Assembly: GCA_002426795.1 (NCBI GenBank)
Contig: DINQ01000008.1
Location: 496,001-560,000, forward strand
Length of the DNA: 64,000 bases
From: Bacteroidales bacterium UBA5536
GTDB lineage: Bacteria; Bacteroidota; Bacteroidia; Bacteroidales; F082
Direction: 5' to 3'
Part shown: piece by piece, positions 53,166-61,517 of the stretch
How the letters are laid out: the number at the start of each line of letters is the position of its first letter
Numbering within the stretch: position 1 is the first letter of the stretch
Made by a program: the position numbers and the translations under genes
Notes under the pieces: generated by a model
What the model saw: only the letters and a program-made list of their open reading frames with translations
Database searches by the model: none
What the model was told of the DNA's origin: nothing

Positions 53166-54047
53166 TCAGTTATTTCGAACTGAAAATCTAAAGGCGGCCG
53201 GACTAAAGCCAGTGTTCCTGTTGAAAAAATTACTGAAATGAGCTGCCTCACCAAACCCCAAATCGAAAGCTATCTCCTTGGCTGACAGGTCAGTGAAAAG
53301 CAACAACCGTTTTGCTTCAGTGATGATTTTGTTTTGTATGTGTTGTTTGGGTGTTTTGCCAGTGATCGATTTGATTGTTTTATTCAAATAGTCAGCCGAA
53401 ACAGACAACATATCGGCATATTCTTTTACCTGATGGGAGCGCTTAAAGTTTTCATCCAGCAGCTTTCGGAATGATCGGGCAATCGAATTGAATGAATCAA
53501 CCAATTGGGTGTTATCTTCCTTATTTAACTGGCACATATTGATACTTTGAATTAGAAATAACCGTAACAGCGCACCAATAGCGTCACCCGAATAATGCAA
53601 AAAATCCTGCAAAGACGTCTCCATCAACTTCATTAACTGCTCAAGCTTACGAGCGACATCCGGACCAGGAAAAAGAGGCGGCGATTTTCCGAAATCGTTA
53701 TACAGGAAAATATCATCTATTATACTGCAAGGAATACCTTGGTTTACCAGGAATTCAGTCGTAAAGTTCATGACCCATCCGGTGGGTTCACGCTCGGCTA
53801 TCAACTGGTGTACCTGACCAGGAAAAATAAAATACAATGAGTCGGGTTGAAGATCGTATTCTTCAAAATCAAGTATATGTTTACCTGCTGCTTCTTTTAC
53901 AAAAATTACTGTATAATAATCGTGTCTGTGCGGTTTGTCAGTTTTTCCCTGGGCTGCCTGATAAATATCCTCCATCTTTTTTAGGACAAATCCCTGTTGT
54001 AGGGCATGTTGGTTTGGCCATTGATATGTTTGGATCTGATCGTGCAT
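53166..54047 (-). CDS. AraC family transcriptional regulator
   Basis: A 293-residue regulator. Residues ~20-165 form an AraC-type cupin ligand-binding domain (KPHRHDYYTVIFVKEAAGKHILDF). The C-terminal ~100 residues carry two helix-turn-helix motifs: VKEYADMLSVSADYLNKTIKSITG and SAKEIAFDLGFGEAAHFSNFF, then NRNTGFSPAAFR. The ATG at 54047 is preferred over a TTG one codon earlier. A TAATTTTG box lies only about five bases upstream (54052-54059), which would produce a nearly leaderless message if used. It probably controls the pirin and YceI genes downstream. Confidence 0.93.
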   Translation of the reverse strand: MHDQIQTYQWPNQHALQQGFVLKKMEDIYQAAQGKTDKPHRHDYYTVIFVKEAAGKHILDFEEYDLQPDSLYFIFPGQVHQLIAEREPTGWVMNFTTEFLVNQGIPCSIIDDIFLYNDFGKSPPLFPGPDVARKLEQLMKLMETSLQDFLHYSGDAIGALLRLFLIQSINMCQLNKEDNTQLVDSFNSIARSFRKLLDENFKRSHQVKEYADMLSVSADYLNKTIKSITGKTPKQHIQNKIITEAKRLLLFTDLSAKEIAFDLGFGEAAHFSNFFNRNTGFSPAAFRFSVRNN

Positions 54048-54148
54048 CAAACAAAATTAAATAAAATTCCAACGAAGCTTATTAAATGTTAAAGCCTGTC
54101 AATTTTGATGGAAAATTTGAAGCAGATTGTTTATTTTCGCACGAAAAA

Positions 54149-54559
54149 ATGCGACACATTCTGTCATTAGGCCTGCTTATTCTTCTTTTTCAGGCATGCG
54201 CACCAAATCCACAAAAATCTCAGCAACACCTTGAAGAAGGCATCCAACTGTTGTATAAATCAAAATTTAAAAATGCAGTTCATGAGCTCAATAAAGCCAT
54301 TGAATTTAATAATACTTCACACGAAGCTTATTTTTACCGGGCATCGGCCTATTTTAACCTCAAAGATGTAGAAAAAGCAAAACTTGACTACCAAAAAGCC
54401 ATCGAGCTAAAACCCGATTACGCTGATGCCTGCTTCAATCTGGGCCGTATTTACGATTTTGAGAAAAACTATGATATGGCCTGTTACTATTACCGCCTCG
54501 CATATGAGTCGGGGAAACCCAATATTGGAGATTACATCCGTCGATGCATGGAGCGATGA
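54149..54559 (+). CDS. TPR-repeat lipoprotein
   Basis: A 136-residue lipoprotein. The frame opens at 54086, but ATG 54149 gives the signal MRHILSLGLLILLFQAC with a lipobox ending FQAC. About three TPR motifs follow: HLEEGIQLLYKSKFKNAVHEL, AYFYRASAYFNLKDVEKAKL and ACFNLGRIYDFEKNYDMAC. These are scaffolds for protein contacts in the periplasm or outer membrane; no partner can be named. Its stop TGA overlaps the ATG of the HAD gene (ATGA), showing translational coupling. Confidence 0.87.
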   Translation: MRHILSLGLLILLFQACAPNPQKSQQHLEEGIQLLYKSKFKNAVHELNKAIEFNNTSHEAYFYRASAYFNLKDVEKAKLDYQKAIELKPDYADACFNLGRIYDFEKNYDMACYYYRLAYESGKPNIGDYIRRCMER

Positions 54560-55218
54560 GCAACGATTTCTTGGGCATCAAATGGGTTATCTGGGATTGG
54601 AATGGCACCCTGCTGAATGATACACAAATGTGTATTGATGTGATGAATAACCTGCTCATCAAAAGAGCGCTTCCTACCATCGATAAGCAATTCTACCAGT
54701 CAGTGTTTGGTTTTCCGGTTAGGGAATATTATGCACGATTGGGTTTCGACTTTGCATCAGAGCCTTTTGAGGTTCCTGCACTAGAATTCATGGATGGCTA
54801 CCGGGATGCACTTCCTGAAGTTGGATTACAAAATAGTGCAATAGAGACACTTCAGCAATTGAAAGCCTTGGGATTGAAGCAAGCTGTGCTTTCGGCCATG
54901 GAACAAGATCTCCTTTTAAATTTGATTTCACATTTTGATCTGAACCCCTATTTTGAAGCGGTCCAAGGCATCGATAACCATTTTGGAGGTGGAAAAACTG
55001 AAGCTGGTAATACGCTGCTACAAAACATTCAAACTAATCCTGCCTCTTGTTTGCTTGTTGGCGATACACTCCATGATTTCGAAGTAGCCAGTGCTTTGCA
55101 AATGAAATGCATCTTGTTCACTCAAGGCCATCATTCAGCCGAGAGGCTTGGGAATAGCAGTGCCAAACTCATCAGCAGTTTGCCAGAGTTGGTTTCGACA
55201 CTTAGAAACTGTGACTAG
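54556..55218 (+). CDS. HAD family hydrolase, phosphoglycolate phosphatase-like
   Basis: A 220-residue haloacid-dehalogenase phosphatase. Motif I reads WDWNGTLLND, with Asn where most HAD phosphatases have the second Asp (DxD), a variant recurrent in a Gph-like subgroup. Motif II is in LGLKQAVLSAMEQ, the lysine in GGGKTEAG, and motif III in CLLVGDTLHDFEVA. The cap domain is helical (residues ~20-85). It likely dephosphorylates a small metabolite. ATG 54556 overlaps the preceding stop; ATG 54544 is an alternative adding four codons. Its last four bases overlap the convergent MORN-type gene. Confidence 0.88.
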   Translation: MSNDFLGIKWVIWDWNGTLLNDTQMCIDVMNNLLIKRALPTIDKQFYQSVFGFPVREYYARLGFDFASEPFEVPALEFMDGYRDALPEVGLQNSAIETLQQLKALGLKQAVLSAMEQDLLLNLISHFDLNPYFEAVQGIDNHFGGGKTEAGNTLLQNIQTNPASCLLVGDTLHDFEVASALQMKCILFTQGHHSAERLGNSSAKLISSLPELVSTLRNCD

Positions 55219-55919
55219 TTTTTCTTTTCCCTGTAATCTTCCTCAGAAATCAGGTTGCCCTGTTCATCCCAGCTTTTCCAAACACCAAATTTAAGCCCAT
55301 TACGATATGTTCCCTGTGTATTGGTAGTACTATCCGGATAGTAGAAAATCATTTCACCTTCGGGAAGATCATTCCGATAAAAACCTGTGGCCATGAGAGC
55401 TCCACTTTCAAAATACTTCTTCCATTCACCATCTTTTTTATCCTCGTGGTAATAGATTTCTTCTGCTATTTTTCCTGTTGTTGGAAAATAAGTGACAGAC
55501 AAACCCTCCCGTTTTCCATCTTTATATGTTTCTTCAGCCAGTAATGCGCCATCAATGTCGCTGTAAAATCTCCAGACACTATCTTTCTGCTGATTAACAA
55601 AGAGGCCTTCAGCAATCCGCTGACCATTTGGAGCAAATGCAGTGTGGTGGGCGATTCGTCCACCTGGCTCAAATTTGTTTGTAGCTTTTAGTTTTCCTTC
55701 CTCATCGAAGTATGAAAAAGTACCAAATGGCAAATCATTATTAAATTGGCCTTGATAGCGTACTTTTCCATTGGGATAAACAGCCTGCCATGGGCCATTT
55801 TTTTTGCCCGCACCATCCATTTGGTTCAGATCAGGAGAGGTCTGCTGACCATAAAGAAATGTAAAATGCAGGATTGACAATAAAAGAAACAGTATTTGTA
55901 GACGATTCATTTTCTTCAT
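55215..55919 (-). CDS. Secreted MORN-repeat (YwqK-like) protein
   Basis: A 234-residue protein with a signal peptide (NRLQILFLLLSILHFTFLYGQ) and about eight MORN-type beta-hairpin repeats. Examples are KNGPWQAVYPNGKVRYQGQF, DLPFGTFSYFDEEGKLKATNKF and KDGEWKKYFESGALMATGFY. Databases often label such proteins YwqK-family antitoxins, but this one is exported and has no toxin gene next to it, so that role is unlikely. The repeats probably form a binding platform. A TAACTTTG box on the minus strand lies 20 bases upstream, back to back with the recR promoter. Confidence 0.83.
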   Translation of the reverse strand: MKKMNRLQILFLLLSILHFTFLYGQQTSPDLNQMDGAGKKNGPWQAVYPNGKVRYQGQFNNDLPFGTFSYFDEEGKLKATNKFEPGGRIAHHTAFAPNGQRIAEGLFVNQQKDSVWRFYSDIDGALLAEETYKDGKREGLSVTYFPTTGKIAEEIYYHEDKKDGEWKKYFESGALMATGFYRNDLPEGEMIFYYPDSTTNTQGTYRNGLKFGVWKSWDEQGNLISEEDYREKKN

Positions 55920-55938
55920 ACTTTCTGGAATATTGCTG

Positions 55939-55975
55939 CAAAGTTAACGCATGATAACTGAATAACGTATTTTTG
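55939..55975. promoter_or_regulatory. Divergent -7 boxes for the MORN gene and recR
   Basis: TAACTTTG on the minus strand (55939-55946) points to the MORN gene. TATTTTTG on the plus strand (55968-55975) points to recR, 16 bases before its GTG. Neither has a clear -33 TTG. Confidence 0.45.
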
Positions 55976-55991
55976 CCAAAAAGCATATACC

Positions 55992-56600
55992 GTGGCAGAA
56001 TATTCATCCATTTTACTTGAAAATGCCGTTACAGAACTATCGCGTTTGCCAGGAATAGGGCGCAAAACAGCATTACGACTGGCCTTGCATTTGTTGCGCG
56101 AAGACGTTTCGAAAACCACTTCGCTGGCGCGATCGATGGTTGAAATGCGCGAGAACATCCTCTTGTGTGAACGTTGTTTTAATATTAGCGATGCCAAAAT
56201 TTGTGCTATTTGCAGCAATCCTAAGCGCGATGAAAACACCCTATGTGTGGTTGCCGATATGCGCGATGTCATGGCTATTGAGCGTACTTCATCATTTAAT
56301 GGATTGTATCATGTGTTGGGAGGAGTTATCAATCCGGTTGAAGGCATTGGCCCCAGCGATCTGCAGATTGACTCCCTGGTGAACAGAAGCGAGCAGGAAT
56401 CTTTTCGTGAAATCATTTTCGCGCTGCCTGCAACCATCGAAGGTGATACCACAAATTATTATATCTATAAGAAATTATATGCTTTCAGCGGAAAAATAAC
56501 AGCCATATCAAAAGGCATTTCGATCGGAGACGCACTTGAATTTGCAGACGAAATAACGCTGGGCAGATCAATCATCAACCGCACCAGTTTTCATATTTAG
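55992..56600 (+). CDS. recR: Recombination mediator protein RecR
   Basis: A 202-residue protein that works with RecO (and RecF) to load RecA on gaps. The start is GTG at 55992, giving MAEYSSILLENAVTEL; no ATG precedes it in frame. A helix-hairpin-helix (LSRLPGIGRKTALRLALHLL), a four-cysteine zinc finger (CERCFNISDAKICAICSNPK), and a Toprim domain with VVADMRDVMAIERT, YHVLGGVINPVEGIGPSDLQ and ATIEGDTTNYYIYK are all present. Length is normal. The promoter is shared back to back with the MORN gene. Confidence 0.95.
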   Translation: MAEYSSILLENAVTELSRLPGIGRKTALRLALHLLREDVSKTTSLARSMVEMRENILLCERCFNISDAKICAICSNPKRDENTLCVVADMRDVMAIERTSSFNGLYHVLGGVINPVEGIGPSDLQIDSLVNRSEQESFREIIFALPATIEGDTTNYYIYKKLYAFSGKITAISKGISIGDALEFADEITLGRSIINRTSFHI

Positions 56601-56608
56601 CTGCAAAA

Positions 56609-56851
56609 CTAATCTTCAATAAAAAGCTCTAGCTGGTTTTCGCTTACGTAAAAGTTCGATGGTACTTCGTATTCGTAAGCGGTTAAAAAGCGCTCAATAT
56701 TCTTTTTAATCACCTTTATTGGTGTTGTTTTTTTTGCTTTACAATAATTGGTAAACGATCTGTATTGGCCTTCGCTCAGCTTGAATGTGATCGCCTTGTA
56801 TTTAGTTACTTTGCGCCTTTTGAGCGTGGCACGCGCTTGTTTTGCACCCAT
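56609..56851 (-). CDS. Small basic conserved hypothetical protein
   Basis: An 80-residue protein. The N-terminal third is strongly basic (KQARATLKRRKVTKYK). The rest, FKLSEGQYRSFTNYCKAKKT then PIKVIKKNIERFLTAYEYEVP, has the strand-helix-helix pattern of ribbon-helix-helix DNA-binding proteins. It ends with an acidic tail. I recall similar small proteins in other Bacteroidota, but the function is unknown. A nucleic-acid role is suggested only by charge and predicted fold. It is convergent with recR, nine bases apart, and 115 bases downstream of the glmM stop's far side. Confidence 0.7.
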   Translation of the reverse strand: MGAKQARATLKRRKVTKYKAITFKLSEGQYRSFTNYCKAKKTTPIKVIKKNIERFLTAYEYEVPSNFYVSENQLELFIED

Positions 56852-56965
56852 AATAACTCAATTATTCAGGCGAAAGGTAAGCCAAAAGAATGAAAAAACA
56901 AATAATTTTTCCTTGGCTTAATATCGGCTATTATCTGAAAAACGCCATGTAACGCTCGCTGAATC

Positions 56966-58345
56966 TTAGATTTTTGCCACTACATCGAGCATTTTCTGTG
57001 CAAACAGATCAGCTTCTTTTTGTGTGGCACCTTCAGCATATACCCTGATAATTGGTTCTGTATTGCTTTTGCGTAAATGCACCCAGCCGTCAGCAAAGTC
57101 AATTTTAACGCCATCAATTGTTGTAACCTTTTCGTTTTTGTAAAGGTCTGCGACTCGGGCAAGTATAGCGTCGACATCCGTTTTTACATCGAGCTGAATC
57201 TTATTTTTCGACATGAAATACTGTGGGTAGGTCTTGCGTAATTCAGAACAAGCGAGTTTACGCTTGGCCAAAAGTGTTAGAAAAACGGCTACCCCAACGA
57301 GCGCATCACGACCATAATGCAGCGCGGGATAAATGACACCACCATTGCCCTCGCCACCAATCACAGCATTTTTTTCCTTCATTTTTTCTACCACATTTAC
57401 CTCACCCACAGCTGCTGCTTCATATTCCTGTCCATGTTTGCGTGTAACATCAGCAAGGGCGCGTGTGCTACTCAGGTTAGAAACTGTGTTGCCAGGGGTG
57501 CTTCCCAAAATATAATCAGCCACAGCAACCAGCGTGTATTCTTCGCCAAACATATCACCATGTTCATCAACAATGGCTAACCGATCTACGTCGGGATCGA
57601 CAACAAAACCCACATCAACTTTTTCCTGTTTAATCAGATTGGAAAGATCAGTCAGGTGGGCTGGTAATGGCTCAGGATTGTGCGGGAATAGCCCGTTTGG
57701 CTCGCAATAAAGTTTGTGTATTTTTTTAACGCCAAGTGCTTCAAGCAATCGGGGAATGGCAATGCCTCCAGTTGAATTCACAGCGTCCAAAGCGACAGAA
57801 AAATCTGCAGCTTCAATCGCTTTGCGATCCACAACCGGAAGATCCAATACCATCTGAATATGTTTCTCAATCCATCCGTCCTGCAACTCGTATCGACCAA
57901 TTTTCTCAACTTCAACAAAAGCAAAATCTTCTTTTTCAGCAACCTCCAGGAGCCACTCCCCTTCTTTAGCCGAAATAAATTCACCTTTTTGATTGAGCAG
58001 TTTCAAGGCATTCCACTGTCCGGGATTATGACTGGCAGTTAAAATTATACCTGCATCAGCTTTTAAGGCCGGCACAGCGACTTCAACCGTTGGAGTGGTA
58101 CTCAAACCAATATCTATTACATGCGCACCCATCGACTGTAAAGTACCACACACAAGCTGATTCACCATTTGTCCGGATACACGGGCATCTCGTCCAACGA
58201 CAACAAGGGGGTTCTTCTTGCCATTTTTTCCAATCAGACGAACAAAAGCTGCTGTAAATTTGACAATATCCATGGGGCTGAGTCCTTCTCCCGGACGGCC
58301 TCCAATGGTTCCTCTGATACCCGAAATCGATTTAATAAGTGTCAT
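56966..58345 (-). CDS. glmM: Phosphoglucosamine mutase
   Basis: A 459-residue phosphohexomutase converting glucosamine 6-phosphate to glucosamine 1-phosphate, the entry to UDP-GlcNAc for peptidoglycan and lipopolysaccharide. The start SISGIRGTIGGRPGEGLSP is typical of the Bacteroidota GlmM group. The phosphoserine loop is LTASHNPGQWNALK with Ser105, the metal loop VDPDVDRLAIVD, the sugar loop GGEGNGGVIYP and the phosphate loop RKSNTEPIIRVYAEG. The Glu-Gly-Asn-Gly sugar loop distinguishes it from the ManB-like mutase at 49502. A TACTTTTG box lies 20 bases upstream. Confidence 0.92.
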   Translation of the reverse strand: MTLIKSISGIRGTIGGRPGEGLSPMDIVKFTAAFVRLIGKNGKKNPLVVVGRDARVSGQMVNQLVCGTLQSMGAHVIDIGLSTTPTVEVAVPALKADAGIILTASHNPGQWNALKLLNQKGEFISAKEGEWLLEVAEKEDFAFVEVEKIGRYELQDGWIEKHIQMVLDLPVVDRKAIEAADFSVALDAVNSTGGIAIPRLLEALGVKKIHKLYCEPNGLFPHNPEPLPAHLTDLSNLIKQEKVDVGFVVDPDVDRLAIVDEHGDMFGEEYTLVAVADYILGSTPGNTVSNLSSTRALADVTRKHGQEYEAAAVGEVNVVEKMKEKNAVIGGEGNGGVIYPALHYGRDALVGVAVFLTLLAKRKLACSELRKTYPQYFMSKNKIQLDVKTDVDAILARVADLYKNEKVTTIDGVKIDFADGWVHLRKSNTEPIIRVYAEGATQKEADLFAQKMLDVVAKI

Positions 58346-58364
58346 GAATTGTTTTTTTGTTGGG

Positions 58365-58372
58365 CAAAAGTA
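58365..58372 (-). promoter_or_regulatory. Candidate glmM -7 box
   Basis: The minus strand reads TACTTTTG, 19 bases before the glmM ATG. The nearest upstream TTG elements are 13 and 26 bases away, both off the usual spacing. Confidence 0.45.
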
Positions 58373-58642
58373 AAAAATTAAGTGTCAAGCCGCTTGTGCA
58401 ATTTCAATCGAGGCAAGCATCATTTCATTCTCAATTTGACTGCTTTACACCAAAACAAAGGCTTCTGGCATTTTTTTACTCAAAGAATGTTGAATGGGTT
58501 CACCTGTTATTAACAATTTCGACTTCACTTAAGGTTGAAAAATAGTTGCCAAGATTTGGAAGAAAGCAAGCTGATAAATGTAATTTTAACCATCAATAAC
58601 ATACTTTTTGCCCTGAATTTAATCCAAGGCAAAAAATTACAC

Positions 58643-58650
58643 TAATTTTG
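58643..58650 (+). promoter_or_regulatory. Candidate -7 box of the TPR-ALDH-DUF368-aroE operon
   Basis: TAATTTTG lies 21 bases before the ATG of the TPR gene. There is no -33 TTG at standard spacing. Confidence 0.45.
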
Positions 58651-58671
58651 CTGCAATTCAGTTTTTAGACT

Positions 58672-60096
58672 ATGAGCGAAGAATTTCAATGGAACGAAGA
58701 TTATCAGGCCGAATTACTTGCGAATCGATTTGAAGAAATGATCCACAATGGCGATCAGCTTTATTTTGATGCGGAAGAATTTGAGACCCTGATTGACTAC
58801 TACCAGAATTCGCTGAATTCCATCAAGTCGCGTATTGCTGTTGATATGGCTATGCAACAGCATCCATACAGCAGCGGGCTACGTATTAAATTGGCACGTC
58901 AGCTTGCCACTGAAGGTAAATTTATTGACGCCCTTGAGATATTGAACGAGATAGAGCTTGCTGAGCCCAGTGATCCTGATCTGCATATGACAAAAGGCTC
59001 GGTTTATAGTATGATGATGGATTTTGAAAAAGCCATCAAATCCTATAAGGCAGCCCTGTTTCTGGTTGGCGAGGAAGAACTGGAAGACATCTATGCTACC
59101 ATTGCTTTTGAGTATGAAAACATGTCTGATTTCACGCAAGCGCTCGTTTATCTGAAAAAGGCACTTCAGATTTCAAAACAACCTGATCAGGTTTTATTCG
59201 AAATCGGGATGTGTTTCGAGATGCTAAACGATCTTGATCAAGCCACCGCTTTCTTCGAAACCTATATCAACGAAAATCCTTACAGTGTCAGTGCCTGGTT
59301 TAATTTAGGACTTGCTTTTCACCACCTTGGACTTTTTGAAAAAGCCATCGATTCATTCGAATATGCATTAGCGATCGATGATGCCTATGTTCAGGCTTAC
59401 AATAGCATGGGACAGTCATATGTTGCCCTCGAACGTTACGAAAAAGCCATTGAGTCGTATAAGGAAACGATGAAACATGAAAAGGCAGGTGCACTCACCT
59501 ATTACAATATTGGAGAATGCTACGAAAAGCTGAATGATTACGACAATGCATTAAAACTTTATTATCAGGCTGTTGAGCTGGACGAGAATCTTGCTGAGCC
59601 CTGGGCTGGAATCGGGGTGATTTTTGATGAAGAAGGCAAAACGAAGACTGCTGTCAAATACATCAAAAAAGCTATCGAACTCGATCCCTATAATACCGAA
59701 TTTCTCTTGATTCAGGCCGACATGCACATCAAGCTGAAAGAATATAACAATGCTGCCGTTTGTTTCAGAAAAATCGAGGAGCTCGATCCATTGGATCCTG
59801 ATTTGTGGGTGGAATATGCTGACTTGTATATTGTTAAAAAGGATTATGAAAAAGCTACCCAAATATTAAAAACAGGTTTGATCCATCAGTCAGAAAACAG
59901 CCGAATTCTCTATCGTCTTGCAGCCGTATTGTTTCGGCAGGGTAACGAAATTCAGGGTCAGTATTACCTTGAAAACGCTCTGGAACTTGATTTTGATGGA
60001 CATACTGAAATGATTGAATTTTACCCGGCTGTGATCGAAAACGAAAGGGTGGCTGATCTTATTCAGATATACAAACTCAATCAACTACGCTTCTAA
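58672..60096 (+). CDS. TPR-repeat protein, cytoplasmic
   Basis: A 474-residue acidic protein without a signal peptide. From residue ~70 to the end it is a chain of about eleven tetratricopeptide repeats, such as AWFNLGLAFHHLGLFEKAIDSF, AYNSMGQSYVALERYEKAIESY and YYNIGECYEKLNDYDNALKLY. Such an array forms a superhelix for protein binding. This gene type is often found beside DUF368 and aroE in Bacteroidota, but its partner is unknown. It opens a five-gene plus-strand run; the next ATG follows after 40 bases. Confidence 0.85.
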   Translation: MSEEFQWNEDYQAELLANRFEEMIHNGDQLYFDAEEFETLIDYYQNSLNSIKSRIAVDMAMQQHPYSSGLRIKLARQLATEGKFIDALEILNEIELAEPSDPDLHMTKGSVYSMMMDFEKAIKSYKAALFLVGEEELEDIYATIAFEYENMSDFTQALVYLKKALQISKQPDQVLFEIGMCFEMLNDLDQATAFFETYINENPYSVSAWFNLGLAFHHLGLFEKAIDSFEYALAIDDAYVQAYNSMGQSYVALERYEKAIESYKETMKHEKAGALTYYNIGECYEKLNDYDNALKLYYQAVELDENLAEPWAGIGVIFDEEGKTKTAVKYIKKAIELDPYNTEFLLIQADMHIKLKEYNNAAVCFRKIEELDPLDPDLWVEYADLYIVKKDYEKATQILKTGLIHQSENSRILYRLAAVLFRQGNEIQGQYYLENALELDFDGHTEMIEFYPAVIENERVADLIQIYKLNQLRF

Positions 60097-60136
60097 TTCG
60101 CAGGCAAGTGTATGCTAATCAGCCAATTGACTGAAA

Positions 60137-61504
60137 ATGAACGAACCGGAAGATATCAGCAAACTACAGGCGTTTTTCAAAACAGGTCAAACCAGAAATT
60201 TAACTTTCAGAAAAGAGCAATTGTCAAAGTTGCTTAATGCAACCACTTATTACGAGCAAAGTATTCTTGATGCGTTGGAAGCCGACATGGGCAAATCAGC
60301 CTTCGAATCCTATGCCACTGAGATTGGACTGGTTCGCGAAGAAATCAGGCTACATCGCCGAAAACTCAAGACATGGGCAAGCCTAAATTTCCGGCCCACA
60401 CCACTGACTGCCTTGCCCGCAACAAGTTATACCCAAGCTGCACCATATGGAGTGAGCCTGATTATTTCACCATGGAATTATCCATTTCAACTCTCACTGA
60501 TGCCACTCACAGCAGCCATCTCTGCTGGCAATTGTGCAGTAATAAAACCATCGGAATACAGTGTGGCCACAAGCGAAGTGGTAAAAGAAATGATCGAAAA
60601 TACGTTCGATAGCGATTATATTCAAGTAGTTACAGGAGGTCCGGAACAAACTCAAAAACTTCTGAAACAAGATTTCGATTATATATTTTTTACAGGTAGT
60701 ACCCGGGTTGGGAAAATCGTTGCTCAGGCCGCCATTGAGCAGTTCATCCCTTATACACTCGAACTTGGGGGTAAAAGTCCCTGTATTGTTGATCGAAAAA
60801 TCGATATCAAACAAGCAGCAAAAAGAATTGTCTGGGGAAAATGTATCAACGCTGGTCAAACCTGCATTGCTCCTGACTACTTACTTGTGCATCAAGATAT
60901 TCAGGAAGAGTTGATCAAAGAAATGACCAAAGCCATTGTCGTTTTTTTTGGTCAGAAACCCATTGAGAGTCCCGATTATCCAAAAATCATCAACAGAGCC
61001 AACTTCGAAAGACTTCAACAGCTGAAACAATATGGAAAAATAGTTTCGGGTGGTCAGTCAGATGAGCCAAAGCTGCGAATTGCCCCCACTTTCCTTTCTC
61101 AGCCAGACCTTAATTCGCCTTTGATGCAAGAAGAAATTTTCGGCCCACTTCTTCCAATAATTCCCTACCAGGATTTGGAAGAAGCGGTCACGTTTATCCA
61201 GAAAAAATCAAAACCGCTGGCGCTCTACATTTTTTCTGCAAATAAAAACTTTCAAAAAACAATACGCTCTAAGATTCATGCCGGTGGAGTTACCATCAAC
61301 GACACTTTGATGCATTTTACCAATTCCTCCCTGCCTTTTGGAGGTGTTGGTGCAAGCGGCATTGGCAGCTATCACGGCAAAGCCGGTTTCGATGCCTTTT
61401 CGCATCGGCAATCGGTAATGAAGCGAGCAACATGGATCGATATTCCGGTCCGCTATCCTCCCTACGGACAAAAAATTAAGCTCCTCAAATGGCTCATGAA
61501 ATAA
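60137..61504 (+). CDS. Aldehyde dehydrogenase family protein
   Basis: A 455-residue NAD(P)-dependent aldehyde dehydrogenase of the class 3 (ALDH3-like) group, shorter than the ~490-residue ALDH1/2 forms. Key parts: the dinucleotide loop IISPWNYPFQLSLMPL, IKPSEYSVATSE, FTGSTRVGKIVAQAA, the general-base Glu in TLELGGKSPCIVD, and the nucleophile Cys243 in NAGQTCIAPDYLL. QEEIFGPLLPI and LPFGGVGASGIGSYHGKAGF are near the end. It oxidises aliphatic or aromatic aldehydes to acids; the substrate is unknown. Next gene after 13 bases. Confidence 0.93.
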   Translation: MNEPEDISKLQAFFKTGQTRNLTFRKEQLSKLLNATTYYEQSILDALEADMGKSAFESYATEIGLVREEIRLHRRKLKTWASLNFRPTPLTALPATSYTQAAPYGVSLIISPWNYPFQLSLMPLTAAISAGNCAVIKPSEYSVATSEVVKEMIENTFDSDYIQVVTGGPEQTQKLLKQDFDYIFFTGSTRVGKIVAQAAIEQFIPYTLELGGKSPCIVDRKIDIKQAAKRIVWGKCINAGQTCIAPDYLLVHQDIQEELIKEMTKAIVVFFGQKPIESPDYPKIINRANFERLQQLKQYGKIVSGGQSDEPKLRIAPTFLSQPDLNSPLMQEEIFGPLLPIIPYQDLEEAVTFIQKKSKPLALYIFSANKNFQKTIRSKIHAGGVTINDTLMHFTNSSLPFGGVGASGIGSYHGKAGFDAFSHRQSVMKRATWIDIPVRYPPYGQKIKLLKWLMK

Positions 61505-61517
61505 ACCAACTCAACAC

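Larger units (their letters stand above)
58346..58671. other. Divergent intergenic region between glmM and the TPR gene
   Basis: 326 bases. It holds a minus-strand TACTTTTG box (58365-58372) for glmM and a plus-strand TAATTTTG box (58643-58650) for the TPR operon. The middle is AT-rich with no reading frame, RNA gene or strong hairpin. Confidence 0.6.

Noticed and set aside
55215..55919. YwqK-type antitoxin reading of the MORN protein
   Set aside because: It has a signal peptide and no adjacent toxin gene; the convergent neighbour is a HAD phosphatase.
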